Shown: positions 44,561 to 54,613, numbered from the stretch's first letter. The stretch: 64,000 nt of DNA from Paracoccus gahaiensis (GCF_005048225.1 NZ_SUNI01000003.1:62001-126000); one strand, 5' to 3'. Notes: a model not told the origin generated them from the letters alone. Numbers and translations: made by a program.

Positions 44561-45417
44561 GCCCCCCCTCCCATCGCGGCGCGGGCGCGGGCACGCGCGG
44601 CGCGCAGCCCGTGGGTGGGGGCGAAGACGAAGGCGGCAAGAAAGATCAGCGTCTGCAGCGTCACGATGATGCCGCCGGTGGCGCCGTCCAGGAAGAAGCT
44701 GGCATAGGCGCCGATGGCCGAGGTGAGCGTGCCGATGGTGACCGAGATCAGGATCAGCCGCGCGAAGCGGTCGGTCAGCAGATAGGCGGTGGCGCCCGGC
44801 GTGACGACCAGCGCGATGACCAGGAAGGCGCCCACGGTCTGCATCGCCGCCACGGTCGAGGCGGCCAGCAGGGTGAAGAACAGCGCCTTGAGGCGGTTCG
44901 GATGCAGGCCGATGGTGCGGGCATGCGTCTCGTCGAAGAAGACCACCATCAGGTCGCGCCATTTCAGCAGGAGGATGGTCAGCGAGATGCCCGAGATCAG
45001 CACCAGCTGGATCACGTCGCCCGGCGCGATGGCCAGGATATTGCCCATGGTGATCGCCTGCAGGTCCACCGCGACAGGGTTCAGCGAAACCATGAACAGC
45101 CCGATGCCGAAGAAACCGGTGAAGATCAGCCCGATGATCGCGTCCTGTTTCAGCCCGGTGCGGGTGCCCAGGAACAGCATTGCCAGCGCCGCCAGCCCCC
45201 CCGACAGGAAGGCGCCGAGCGCGAAGGGCAGGCCCAGCATGTAGGCCCCCGCCACGCCGGGCACGATGGAATGGGAGAGGGCGTCGCCGATCAGGCTCCA
45301 GCCCTTGAGCATGAGATAGGCCGAGAGGAAGGCGCAGACGCCGCCCACCAGCGCCGAGACCCAGATCGCGGTCGCCATGTAGCCGTAGGCGAAGGGGGTG
45401 AGGGCCAGCTCGATCAT
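44557..45417 (-). CDS. sitC: manganese/iron ABC transporter permease
   Basis: Predicted 286-residue ABC-3 permease, sister of the preceding one. LSAYLMLKGWSLIGDALSHSIVPGVAGAYM near the start; ITMGNILAIAPGDVIQLVL in the middle; basic C-terminal tail (RAARARARAAMGG). It follows sitB after 67 bases that hold a dispersed hairpin element, so the element may tune expression within the operon. Confidence 0.9.
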   Translation of the reverse strand: MIELALTPFAYGYMATAIWVSALVGGVCAFLSAYLMLKGWSLIGDALSHSIVPGVAGAYMLGLPFALGAFLSGGLAALAMLFLGTRTGLKQDAIIGLIFTGFFGIGLFMVSLNPVAVDLQAITMGNILAIAPGDVIQLVLISGISLTILLLKWRDLMVVFFDETHARTIGLHPNRLKALFFTLLAASTVAAMQTVGAFLVIALVVTPGATAYLLTDRFARLILISVTIGTLTSAIGAYASFFLDGATGGIIVTLQTLIFLAAFVFAPTHGLRAARARARAAMGGGA

Positions 45418-45430
45418 CGGGCGCCGCAGG

Positions 45431-45480
45431 CGGGGGTTTCACACCCCCGCACCCCCGTGGGATATTTCCGCCAAGATGAA
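45431..45480. repeat. dispersed hairpin element, copy D (inside sit operon)
   Basis: CGGGGGT..ACCCCCG hairpin, C-run and GGATATTTCCGCCAAGATGAA, a variant of the common core. Placed between sitB stop and sitC start, so it could reduce read-through. Confidence 0.6.
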
Positions 45481-45484
45481 GGGG

Positions 45485-46354
45485 TCATGGGCGGTCGTCC
45501 GTGCCGGGGACGGCCTTGCGGTGGCGGTCGTCGTAGAAGACCAGCGGGCGTTCGTCATCGGTGAAGACGTCGACGGCGCGGCGGTCGGCATCGTCATGCA
45601 GGTCGGTGCCGCCCAGCATGAAGTGGCGCAGCGTGCCACCGAAGGCCAGGCGCAGGTTGTCGGGGGTGAAGGTGGTGGCGGTCGGGCCCGAGGCCAGGAC
45701 CGTGCCCTTGACCAGCACGACGCGGTCGCAATATTCCGGCACCGCGCCCAGATCATGGGTCGAGACCAGCATCACCCGCCCCTCGTCGCGCATCTGGCGC
45801 AGGAGGGTGATGATCGTCTGTTCGGTCTGCACGTCGACGCCGGTGAAGGGCTCGTCGAGCAGGATCACGCGGGCCTCCTGCGCCAGCGCCCGGGCCAGGA
45901 AGACGCGCTTCTTCTGGCCGCCGGACAGTTCCCCGATCTGGCGGCGGCGGAACTCGGTCAGGCCCACGCGGGAGAGGGCGTCGGTGACGGCCTGGCGGTC
46001 GGCGGGGCGGGCGCGGCGCAGAAAGCCCATATGGCCGTAGCGGCCCATCATCACCACATCCTCGACCAGGACCGGGAAGGTCCAGTCGACCTCCTCGGCC
46101 TGGGGGACATAGGCCACGAGGTTCTGCGACAGGGCCTTGCGCACCGGCAGGCCGAGGATGCGGACATGGCCCGCAGCATGGGGCAGAAGGTCCATCAGGG
46201 CCTTGAAGAGCGTCGACTTGCCCGCGCCGTTCACGCCCACCAAGGCCGTGACCGAGCCCTGCGGGACCGTGAAGGCGGCGTCCTTCAGGGCGGTATGGCC
46301 GTTGCGATAGGCGACGGTCAGATCGGCGACCTCGATGCCGGGGGTGTCATTCAT
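45485..46354 (-). CDS. sitB: manganese/iron ABC transporter ATP-binding protein
   Basis: Predicted 289-residue ATPase. Walker A LVGVNGAGKSTLFKALM (about 37-53), signature LSGGQKKRVFLARAL, Walker B VILLDEPFTGVD, and H-loop STHDLG. Drives SitCD. Starts inside the end of sitA (8-base overlap). C-terminal tail HDDADRRAVDVFTDDERPLVF is His/Asp-rich. Confidence 0.92.
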   Translation of the reverse strand: MNDTPGIEVADLTVAYRNGHTALKDAAFTVPQGSVTALVGVNGAGKSTLFKALMDLLPHAAGHVRILGLPVRKALSQNLVAYVPQAEEVDWTFPVLVEDVVMMGRYGHMGFLRRARPADRQAVTDALSRVGLTEFRRRQIGELSGGQKKRVFLARALAQEARVILLDEPFTGVDVQTEQTIITLLRQMRDEGRVMLVSTHDLGAVPEYCDRVVLVKGTVLASGPTATTFTPDNLRLAFGGTLRHFMLGGTDLHDDADRRAVDVFTDDERPLVFYDDRHRKAVPGTDDRP

Positions 46355-47243
46355 CTTCGAGACTGTCGAGAATTGTTTCTGAGGTCACGCGCAACAGGTC
46401 CAGATAGGTGGGCACCGGGCCGTCGGCCTCGGACAGGCTGTCGACATAGAGGATGCCGCCGTAATCCGCGCCGGTCTCGGCGGCGATGCTGCGGGCCGGG
46501 CGGTCCGAGACGGTGCTTTCCGAGAAGATCACCGGGGCCCCCGTCTCGCGCATCGCGTCGATCAGGCCGCGGACCTGCTGGGGCGTGCCTTGGCCTTCCG
46601 CGTTGATGGGCCAGAGGAACATCTCGGTCAGGCCGAAGTCGCGGGCGAGATAGGAGAAGGCGCCCTCGGAGGTGACGAGGAAGCGGCGATCCTCGGGCAG
46701 GGCCAGGGCACGGTCGCGCAGCGGGCCGATGACCCCGGCGATGCGGTCCTTGTAGGCGTCGGCATTGGCCCGGTAGGCATCCGCATTGTCGGGATCGGCC
46801 TCGGCCATCGCCCGGGCGATGTTGTCGACATAGATCTGCGCCGAGGTGAGGGCCATCCAGCCATGCGGGTTGGGCTGGCCGCCCTCGGCGCCGTATTCGG
46901 AGCTGTCTTCGGAGCCGGTGATCGGCAGGGGGTCGATCCCGTCGCTGACGGTGACGATCGGCACGTCGTCCAGCCGGTCGAGGAACTGGTTGGCCCATCC
47001 GTCGAGATTCAGGCCGTTGACCAGCACCAGATCGGCCTCGGCGATGCCGATGATGTCGCGGGGGCTGGGCTGGTAGCCGTGGACCTCGGCCCCCGGGGGG
47101 GTGATGGACTGCACGCTGGCCAGATCGCCGCCGACATTGCGGGCCATGTCGGCGATGACGGTGAAGCTGGTGGCGACGTTCAGCGTCTCGGCCTGCGCGG
47201 TCATCGGGGCGAGGGTCATCAGGACGGTCAGCGCGCGGATCAT
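46347..47243 (-). CDS. sitA: manganese/iron-binding periplasmic protein (SitA/YfeA type)
   Basis: Predicted 298-residue cluster A-I metal receptor. Signal peptide IRALTVLMTLAPMTAQA. Metal ligands are likely His in VHGYQPSP, His in NPHGWM, Glu in TSEGAFSYLARDFGL and Asp near the C-terminus (YVDSLS); this H-H-E-D set and WPINAEGQGTPQQVRGLID mark the Mn/Fe group, not zinc ZnuA, which has a third His. ATG at 47243 with AGGAGC about 6 bases upstream. Divergent from a Fur-family regulator. Confidence 0.92.
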   Translation of the reverse strand: MIRALTVLMTLAPMTAQAETLNVATSFTVIADMARNVGGDLASVQSITPPGAEVHGYQPSPRDIIGIAEADLVLVNGLNLDGWANQFLDRLDDVPIVTVSDGIDPLPITGSEDSSEYGAEGGQPNPHGWMALTSAQIYVDNIARAMAEADPDNADAYRANADAYKDRIAGVIGPLRDRALALPEDRRFLVTSEGAFSYLARDFGLTEMFLWPINAEGQGTPQQVRGLIDAMRETGAPVIFSESTVSDRPARSIAAETGADYGGILYVDSLSEADGPVPTYLDLLRVTSETILDSLEDE

Positions 47244-47263
47244 GGGAGCTCCTTGGTTGGCCT

Positions 47264-47292
47264 CTTTTCTGCGACTCGTTCGCAACTGTCAA
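47264..47292 (-). promoter_or_regulatory. sitA promoter
   Basis: On the minus strand TTGACA (47287-47292), a perfect -35, then 17 bases and GAAAAG (47264-47269), a weak -10. The spacer contains GTTGCGAAC, half of the operator pair described next, so a repressor would block it. Confidence 0.5.
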
Positions 47293-47316
47293 GAGCTGAG
47301 AACGAGTTGCAACTGG
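47274..47316. promoter_or_regulatory. operator region between sitA and the Fur/Mur-type gene
   Basis: AGTTGCAACT at 47305-47314 is a 10-base palindrome. GTTCGCAAC at 47278-47286 is a near copy. The larger inverted pair ACTCGTTC (47274-47281) and GAACGAGT (about 47300-47307) encloses them. They sit on both sides of the sitA -35. Likely Mur (manganese-uptake regulator) boxes; this is inference. Confidence 0.5.
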
Positions 47317-47333
47317 AAGGCGGTTGCGGCAGG

Positions 47334-47759
47334 ATGGCGCGCATGGGCGAGCGACGGGCGGACAGGTTGGAACAGGCGCTGCGGGAGGCGGGCGTGCGGG
47401 TCACGCGGCAGCGCGCGGCGCTGCTGCGGGTGATCGCCGATGCCGACGATCATCCCGACGCGGCCGAGCTGCATGGCCGGGCGGTGACCGCCGGGGCGGG
47501 CGTGTCGCTGGCCACCGTCTATCGCACGCTGACCACGCTGCGCGCGCAGGGGGTGATCGAGAAGCTGGAATTCCAGGGCGAGCCCGCCCGTTGGGAGGCC
47601 GCTGACCAGCGCCACCACGATCACATGATCGATCTGGACAGCGGCGCGGTCATGGAGTTCACCGACGAGCGCATCGAGCGGCTGCAGGCCGAGATCGCCG
47701 CCGAGATGGGCTATGAGATCGTCCATCACCGGCTGGAGCTGTATGTCCGGCGGCGCTGA
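47334..47759 (+). CDS. mur: Fur-family regulator, Mur-like
   Basis: Predicted 141-residue metal-dependent repressor. Winged-helix: VRVTRQRAALLRVI, then ATVYRTLTTLRAQGVIEKL (recognition helix). Metal site residues: QRHHDHMIDLDSG and E-I-V-H-H near the end. It contains no cysteine at all, so the structural CxxC zinc site of Fur/Zur is absent, as in Mur-type proteins. Divergent from sitABCD, which fits manganese control. ATG at 47334 or 47343. Confidence 0.85.
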   Translation: MARMGERRADRLEQALREAGVRVTRQRAALLRVIADADDHPDAAELHGRAVTAGAGVSLATVYRTLTTLRAQGVIEKLEFQGEPARWEAADQRHHDHMIDLDSGAVMEFTDERIERLQAEIAAEMGYEIVHHRLELYVRRR

Positions 47760-47776
47760 GGCAGGCGGCGCTGACG

Positions 47777-47830
47777 GAGGGGGGCGCTGCCCCCCGTCGC
47801 CTGCGGCGCCTCCCCCCGGGATATTTATGG
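47777..47830. repeat. dispersed hairpin element, copy E
   Basis: GGGGGGCGCTGCCCCCC hairpin, a second GGCG-type pairing, and CCCCCGGGATATTTATGG, a decayed core. Directly after the Mur gene and just before the next start. Confidence 0.6.
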
Positions 47831-47848
47831 ACCGTCGCAGGAGGGCGC

Positions 47849-48205
47849 GTGCAGGTCTTTGATAGGATCATTTCGGACCGGGGATCGCGCTATGCGGTCT
47901 CGGGCGGGGCGGTGGCCAGTCGGGCCGAGATCGCGGCGCTGCTGGCCGAGCTGCGCGGGGTCAAGCGCTTTGCCAAGGCCACCCATCACAGCTGGGCGGT
48001 GGTGCTGGACGGAGAGGTCGTGAAGGATGACGACGGCGAGAGCGGGGCGGCGCAGCTGATCGCGCAGATGCTGGAGCGGGCCGGGCTGCAGGGCCATGTG
48101 GTCGTCGTCACCCGCTGGTATGGCGGCAAGCATCTGGGCGGCGACCGGTTCCGGCATGTGGCCGAGGCGGTGCGGCATTACCTGCGCGAGACCGGGCTGG
48201 GGTGA
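47849..48205 (+). CDS. IMPACT/YigZ-family protein
   Basis: Predicted 118-residue protein made of the N-terminal IMPACT domain only. Key segment: RWYGGKHLGGDRFRHVAEAV, with DDDGESGAAQLIAQMLERAG before it. Function in bacteria is poorly known; the eukaryotic homologue affects translation control. GTG at 47849 has AGGAGG about 7 bases upstream. Its stop lies at the start of a 14-base tandem duplication. Confidence 0.85.
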   Translation: MQVFDRIISDRGSRYAVSGGAVASRAEIAALLAELRGVKRFAKATHHSWAVVLDGEVVKDDDGESGAAQLIAQMLERAGLQGHVVVVTRWYGGKHLGGDRFRHVAEAVRHYLRETGLG

Positions 48206-48230
48206 TGGGGCCAGAGTGATGGGGCCAGAG
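48203..48230. repeat. 14-base perfect tandem duplication at IMPACT stop codon
   Basis: TGATGGGGCCAGAG is repeated exactly at 48203-48216 and 48217-48230, followed by ATGGGG. The first copy begins with the TGA stop. Then GGGGGGTGACCCCC-type hairpins follow to about 48290. Confidence 0.75.
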
Positions 48231-48287
48231 ATGGGGCGGGGGGTGACCCCCGCACGCCGGGGCGCGCAGGGGTCCGGACCCGGGTGG

Positions 48288-49265
48288 TCAGGGGCGGAAC
48301 ATGATCTTGCCCTCGCGCCCCGGGGTCAGGGCGGCGGTGACGGCCTCGGCCGGCTGATCCAGGGCGAAGTCGCCGCCCGAGGGCAGCTTCAGCGTGCCGT
48401 CCATCACCAGGCCGATCAGCTCGCCGAACATGCGCTGGCGATCCTCGGCCGGGGTCTGCGGCATGACGCGGGCGCCCCAGAAGCCCTTGACCGTCAGGTG
48501 CTTGAAGATGATCGGGCCGGCGGGCAGCTGCAGGTCGTCGCCGGTCATCGAGCCGAAGGTGACCAGCAGGCCCTCGGTGCCCAGCAGGTCGATCAGGCCG
48601 GCCGCGATCGGGCCACCGACCGAATCGACGGCAGCGCGGGCGCCGTCCTCGCCCAGGATCGCGCGGGCCTTGGCGATCCAGTCGGGATCGTCGGTCGAGA
48701 CGATGTCGGTCATGCCGAGCGCGGCCAGTTCCTCGGCGGCCTCGGGGCGGCGCACCAGGTTCAGCAGGCGGATGCCGCGCGATTGGGCGAGGACCGCCAT
48801 GATCTTGCCCACCGCACCATTGGCGGCGGTCTGGACGACCCAGTCCCCGCGCTGGACATGCAGGAATTCCAGCAGGGTGATGGCGCTGAAGGGCATGGCG
48901 ATCAGCTGGGCCGCGGCCTCGTCGGGCATCTCGTCGGGCACCGGGATCGCGCCCTCGGCGGCCGCGATGGCATAGTCGGCCCAGGAGCCCTTCAGCCCGG
49001 CGGCGGCCACGCGGCGGCCCTTGAGGGCCGGGTCGACGCCGGGGCCGGTTTCCTCGACGATGCCCAGGGCCTCGCTGCCGGCGATGGCGGGCAGGGGGGG
49101 CTTGGTGCCGTAGCTGCCGCGGATGGTCCAGAGGTCGTGATTGTGGATCGGCGACAGGATCACGCGGATCAGCAGCTCTCCGTCCTGGGGGATGGGGCGG
49201 TCGGCGGTGGTGGTCTGCAGGACCTCGGCGGGATCGCCGAAGCGGTCATGGGTGACGGCATGCAT
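48288..49265 (-). CDS. MDR-family NADPH:quinone-reductase-like oxidoreductase
   Basis: Predicted 325-residue zinc-free medium-chain dehydrogenase/reductase. N-terminal GroES-like domain (MHAVTHDRFGDPAEVL, then GSEALGIVEETGPGVD) and a Rossmann domain with GDWVVQTAANGAVGKIMAVLAQ (about 140-161). No catalytic or structural zinc cysteines visible. Related to quinone oxidoreductase and enoyl reductase (MECR); substrate unknown. ATG at 49265. Confidence 0.9.
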   Translation of the reverse strand: MHAVTHDRFGDPAEVLQTTTADRPIPQDGELLIRVILSPIHNHDLWTIRGSYGTKPPLPAIAGSEALGIVEETGPGVDPALKGRRVAAAGLKGSWADYAIAAAEGAIPVPDEMPDEAAAQLIAMPFSAITLLEFLHVQRGDWVVQTAANGAVGKIMAVLAQSRGIRLLNLVRRPEAAEELAALGMTDIVSTDDPDWIAKARAILGEDGARAAVDSVGGPIAAGLIDLLGTEGLLVTFGSMTGDDLQLPAGPIIFKHLTVKGFWGARVMPQTPAEDRQRMFGELIGLVMDGTLKLPSGGDFALDQPAEAVTAALTPGREGKIMFRP

Positions 49266-49301
49266 GAGGGGGCCTTTCGAAAGGACGCGTTGGCCCTGAA
49301 C

Positions 49302-49640
49302 CTAGGCAGCCCGTGCCCCTTCTGCCAGAGGCGCCGCCCCGGTCTCGCGCCGCAGCGCCTTGGCCTCGGCCCGGTCCAGCGCGGCCAGCGCCTTTGCCTG
49401 CGAGGCGCCCTCGGCGCGCAGGCGCTGCCAGAGTCGCAGGCAGGAGGCGGGCGACCAAGGCAGCGCCGCCCCGGCCAGCCAGCGGCGCAGCGGCGCGGGC
49501 AGGGCGTCATAGGCGGCCATCGGATCGCGGCTGCGGCGGCGCTGGCGCTGCGCGGTCCGGCCCAGATTGCCGCAGCGCGCGGCAAGGGCCTGTCGGGCGC
49601 TGCCGGAGGGCGGGGCGCCACTTTGAGCAGGGGTCAGCAC
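49302..49640 (-). CDS. DUF6525 family protein
   Basis: Predicted 112-residue protein. GNLGRTAQRQRR and MAAYDALPAPLRRWLAGAALPWSPASCLRLWQRL identify the short DUF6525 group of Rhodobacteraceae; function unknown. The C-terminal part is Ala-rich helical (KALAALDRAEAKALR). A GTG at 49640 overlaps the end of the DUF1826 gene by 7 bases. Third gene of the putative zinc-scarcity operon. The start is uncertain. Confidence 0.7.
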   Translation of the reverse strand: MLTPAQSGAPPSGSARQALAARCGNLGRTAQRQRRRSRDPMAAYDALPAPLRRWLAGAALPWSPASCLRLWQRLRAEGASQAKALAALDRAEAKALRRETGAAPLAEGARAA

Positions 49641-50254
49641 GAGGCAGCCTCGTCGACCGGATCGACGACCACCAGCAGGCGCGTCCGGCCGGGCTGCGCG
49701 GGGGGCGAGCGATGCAGGAGGCCCGAGGGCTCGGCCCCCCATCGGCGGCCCCGGAACAGCGCGGCGGCGCCGGTGGGCATCTGCTGGGGCGCGGCGACCT
49801 GCGCCGCGCCCGAGGCGGGGCCGAACTGCGTGCCCGCCCCCCGCAGCGTGCAGAGCAGCCGGGCGCGGACGGCATCGAGATGCCATTTCGGGCAGGACTG
49901 GCCGGCGGTGACCTCGATCCGCAGGGTGATCAGCAGCGCATCCAGATGCCGGGCGGCCAGCAGGGCCAGTTCGGCGACATCGTCGATCAGCCGCTGGCGC
50001 TGCGGGCTGTCGGGCAGATCCGACGCCGCGCAGGCGGCGGTCATCGCGGCGGCCACGTCCTGCGGGCGCAGGGTCTGGCGGAGGCGGGGCAGCTGCGAAA
50101 CCGGCAATCCGTCCAGCCAGGCCTGCCAGAGGGGATCGATGGGGCGCTGCCAGAGGGCGGCGGCCACGCCCGGCATCACCAGCGTTCCCAGGACCCGCGG
50201 ATCGGCGGACTGGTTCAGGGCCGTCGCGGGCCGCAGGGTGACGCGGGTGGTCAT
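49634..50254 (-). CDS. DUF1826 family protein
   Basis: Predicted 206-residue protein of DUF1826. The middle holds [25 protein letters not shown] in two parts and [11 protein letters not shown]; the HLD, with conserved Cys and Trp, might be a metal site (inference). Often found next to COG0523 GTPases. Overlaps the COG0523 gene by 4 bases (ATGA) and DUF6525 by 7. Function unknown; the context suggests zinc homeostasis. Confidence 0.82.
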   Translation of the reverse strand: MTTRVTLRPATALNQSADPRVLGTLVMPGVAAALWQRPIDPLWQAWLDGLPVSQLPRLRQTLRPQDVAAAMTAACAASDLPDSPQRQRLIDDVAELALLAARHLDALLITLRIEVTAGQSCPKWHLDAVRARLLCTLRGAGTQFGPASGAAQVAAPQQMPTGAAALFRGRRWGAEPSGLLHRSPPAQPGRTRLLVVVDPVDEAASC

Positions 50255-51468
50255 GCCGCGATCTCCTCGGCCCGGCGCCAGGCCGGGAAGGGGTCGGGCA
50301 GGCGGGCCCAGCCATCGGGGGCCTCGCCCCATTCCTCGCCCAGAAGGCAGGCGTCCAGGCGCGCGCGCAGCCGGTCCTCGTCCATGCCGGTGCCGATGAA
50401 GACCAGCTCCTGGCGGCGGTCGCCATAGGGCTCGGCCCAGTTGCGGGTCAGATAGGCCTGGCCCTCGGGATGGGTGGGCCAGCGCTCGCGCGGCACCGTC
50501 GCCCACCACTGGCCCAGGGGCCGGACCGAGGACAGCGCGCCCGCCAGCGAGAATTCGGCCACCCAATCGGGGCGCGTGGCGATCCAGAAATGGCCCTTGG
50601 CGCGGATCACGCCGGGCAGGGGGCCGTTCAGCACGTCATGGATCTTGCGCGGCTCGAAGGGATGGCGGGCGCGATAGACGAAGCTGGTGACGCCGTATTC
50701 CTCGGTCTCGGGGGTGTGGTCGGCAAAGCCGTAAAGCTCCTTCGCCCACATCGGGTGCTGATGCGCGCGGTCGAAGTCGAAGAGCCCGGTGTTGAGGACG
50801 TCACGGGGCGCGACACGGCTGTGATCGGTCTCGATGATGCGGGCGTCGCGGTTCAGCGCGCGGATGATCTTGCGTGCGGCATCGACCCGGGCCGGGCCCG
50901 CGTCCGCGCATTTGTTCAGCACGATCACATCGGCGAACTCGATCTGGTCGGTCAGGAGGTCGACCAGCGTGCGGTCGTCCTGATCGCCCATCACCTCGCC
51001 CCGGTCGGCCAGAAAGTCGTGGCTGGAGAAATCGGCCGTCAGGTTCACCGCGTCGACGACCGTGACCATCGTGTCCAGCCGGGCCACGTCGGACAGGCTG
51101 GCGCCGTCCTCGTCCGCGAATTCGAAGGTGGTGGCGACGGGCAGCGGCTCGCTGATGCCGGTCGATTCGATCATCAGGTAATCGAAGCGCCCGGCTTCGG
51201 CCAGGGCGCGGACCTCGACCAGCAGATCCTCGCGCAGCGTGCAGCAGATGCAGCCGTTCGACATCTCGACTAGGGCTTCTTCGGTGCGGGCCATGCCGCC
51301 CTCGGCGCGGATCAGGTCGGCGTCGATGTTCACCTCGGACATGTCGTTCACGATGACCGCGACGCGCAGGCCCTCGCGGTTGTTCAGGATGGAATTCAGC
51401 AGCGTGGTCTTGCCGGCGCCCAGAAAGCCGGAGAGCACGGTGACGGGAAGGCGGGGGGATGCGGACAT
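50251..51468 (-). CDS. COG0523 GTPase (CobW-like metallochaperone)
   Basis: Predicted 405-residue GTPase of the G3E family. Walker [10 protein letters not shown] (about 14-22), metal motif C-x-C-C in [11 protein letters not shown] (about 73-83), Walker [19 protein letters not shown] base motif, and a C-terminal CobW_C domain with [16 protein letters not shown]. No His-rich loop. Members of this group act as zinc chaperones or scavengers. ATG at 51468 with AGGAG upstream. It lies directly behind a Zur-like operator (51493-51513). Confidence 0.9.
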   Translation of the reverse strand: MSASPRLPVTVLSGFLGAGKTTLLNSILNNREGLRVAVIVNDMSEVNIDADLIRAEGGMARTEEALVEMSNGCICCTLREDLLVEVRALAEAGRFDYLMIESTGISEPLPVATTFEFADEDGASLSDVARLDTMVTVVDAVNLTADFSSHDFLADRGEVMGDQDDRTLVDLLTDQIEFADVIVLNKCADAGPARVDAARKIIRALNRDARIIETDHSRVAPRDVLNTGLFDFDRAHQHPMWAKELYGFADHTPETEEYGVTSFVYRARHPFEPRKIHDVLNGPLPGVIRAKGHFWIATRPDWVAEFSLAGALSSVRPLGQWWATVPRERWPTHPEGQAYLTRNWAEPYGDRRQELVFIGTGMDEDRLRARLDACLLGEEWGEAPDGWARLPDPFPAWRRAEEIAA

Positions 51469-51492
51469 GGTTGGCTCCTGTGGCGGGTGCCG

Positions 51493-51525
51493 TTATGTAA
51501 TACTATTACGTAAAGCGAAACGCAA
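51493..51525 (-). promoter_or_regulatory. promoter with Zur-like operator of the COG0523 operon
   Basis: On the minus strand TTGCGT (51520-51525), 17 bases, TATTAC (51497-51502). Over the -10 is the inverted repeat GTAATACTATTAC (51497-51509), extended to TTATGTAATA-C-TATTACGTAA (51493-51513) with one mismatch. This is close to the A/T-rich palindromes bound by Zur. Regulation by zinc is inference. Confidence 0.6.
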
Positions 51526-51585
51526 GCGGCGCGGCGCTGCCCGGCGGGCATTGACGATCCGCGCCCTTTGGGTCATGCCGCGCGC

Positions 51586-53451
<1,866 letters not shown>

Positions 53452-53565
53452 GCCCACTGGCTGTGGCGGAAATGCCCTGACCGTTCCGGATGCTGCCGGG
53501 CTGCGGTTGTGCGCCGCCCGCCGGCGCCTTAGATGGCCGTCACGCCCTTTGACCGGATCCTGCTC

Positions 53566-54306
53566 ATGAAATACGCTCTGGCCTTCGCTGTCCTCTTCGC
53601 CGCTCCGGTTTCCGCACAGGATTTCGGCCTGACCGGGGACCGGATCTTCTCGTTCGATCTGGGGCTGGGCGCCCGGATCGGCACCGCCTATCCCGGCGCC
53701 GAAGAGGCCGAGGTCGCGCCCTGGTTCATCTTCCGCGATGCGGGCTTCGGCCCGGTGGGCGCCGCGCCCGCGCAGGGCTTTTCGCTGGCCCCCTCGCTCA
53801 ATCTGGTCGGCTCGCGCGACAGCAGCGACGAGGCCGCCCTGACCGGGCTGGACGATATCGACCGCGCCTATGAGCTGGGCCTGCGCGCCAGCTATGCCGC
53901 CGGCCCCGTCACCGCCTATGGCAGCCTGCGCCGCGGCTTCGACGGCCATGAGGGCCTGACCGGCGAGATCGGCGCGAAATACCGCACCGAGCTGTCCGAC
54001 CGGGTCACCCTGTGGTCGGGGGCCGAGGTCGGCTATGGCAACGATGATTTCAACGACACCTATTTCGGCGTGACGCCTGCGGAAAGCGGGACCAGCGGCC
54101 TGCCCGTCACCGCCCCCGGCGGCGGCGTCAACGAGGCCGCGATCACCTTCGAGGCGCGCTATGCCCTGACCGACACCACCGCCCTGTCGGGCGAGGTGCG
54201 CTATGGCAAGCTGATCGGCGACGCCGCCGATTCGCCGGTCGTGCAGGACGAATACCAGCCCTCGCTGCGCCTCGGCATCACCCGCCGCTTCTCGTTCGGG
54301 TTCTGA
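53566..54306 (+). CDS. MipA/OmpV family outer membrane protein
   Basis: Predicted 246-residue beta-barrel. Signal peptide KYALAFAVLFAAPVSAQ with cleavage after about residue 17. Family features: GLGARIGTAYPGAEEAEVAPWFIFRD and the closing QDEYQPSLRLGITRRFSFGF, ending in Phe as outer membrane barrels do. Possibly a murein-associated or porin-like protein. ATG at 53566; a start at 53533 would spoil the signal peptide. Confidence 0.85.
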   Translation: MKYALAFAVLFAAPVSAQDFGLTGDRIFSFDLGLGARIGTAYPGAEEAEVAPWFIFRDAGFGPVGAAPAQGFSLAPSLNLVGSRDSSDEAALTGLDDIDRAYELGLRASYAAGPVTAYGSLRRGFDGHEGLTGEIGAKYRTELSDRVTLWSGAEVGYGNDDFNDTYFGVTPAESGTSGLPVTAPGGGVNEAAITFEARYALTDTTALSGEVRYGKLIGDAADSPVVQDEYQPSLRLGITRRFSFGF

Positions 54307-54381
54307 GGCTGGGGGCTGCATTCTTTGCGTGTTTGGACACTGACGGCCTGCACCCCGGTGCGGGTCGTCATCGTTTAAGTT

Positions 54382-54395
54382 CCCCCCCCCCCCCC
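54382..54395. repeat. homopolymer of 14 C
   Basis: The longest mononucleotide run that I noticed in the window. Sits in the spacer 219 bases before the ggt-like gene. Confidence 0.85.
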
Positions 54396-54518
54396 GCGGT
54401 TCGCAGCGACGTCGCATCTGGTCCACGTGGGCATGATCGCCTGACCGGATCGCGGGCGCTTCGGGTCCGAAATCTTCCGCTGATCGTGCCCGGCCTGATG
54501 AACCTTCGGGCAGGGCCG

Positions 54519-54540
54519 AACCAGCCGCGCGCGGCTGGTT
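54519..54540. other. 22-base perfect palindrome
   Basis: AACCAGCCGCG followed by its exact complement CGCGGCTGGTT. It could be an operator or a hairpin in the ggt leader; it is 74 bases before the ATG. Confidence 0.5.
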
Positions 54541-54613
54541 TGGTCCCGGTTGTGGGCGCGGGCGCGGGTCTCTAGGCTCGGTCGGGCCGGGCCTCCCGGA
54601 CAGGACAGGCTTC

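Larger units (their letters stand above)
54307..54613. other. spacer without a gene: poly-C tract and 22-base palindrome
   Basis: No convincing gene. A run of 14 C at 54382-54395 follows AAGTT. A 22-base perfect palindrome with arm AACCAGCCGCG lies at 54519-54540; without a T-run it is a poor terminator. The ggt-like gene starts at 54614. Confidence 0.7.

Noticed and set aside
46351-47292. An arginine-rich open frame on the minus strand overlapping sitA.
   Set aside because: It is the out-of-frame shadow of sitA; the sitA frame has a signal peptide and metal ligands.
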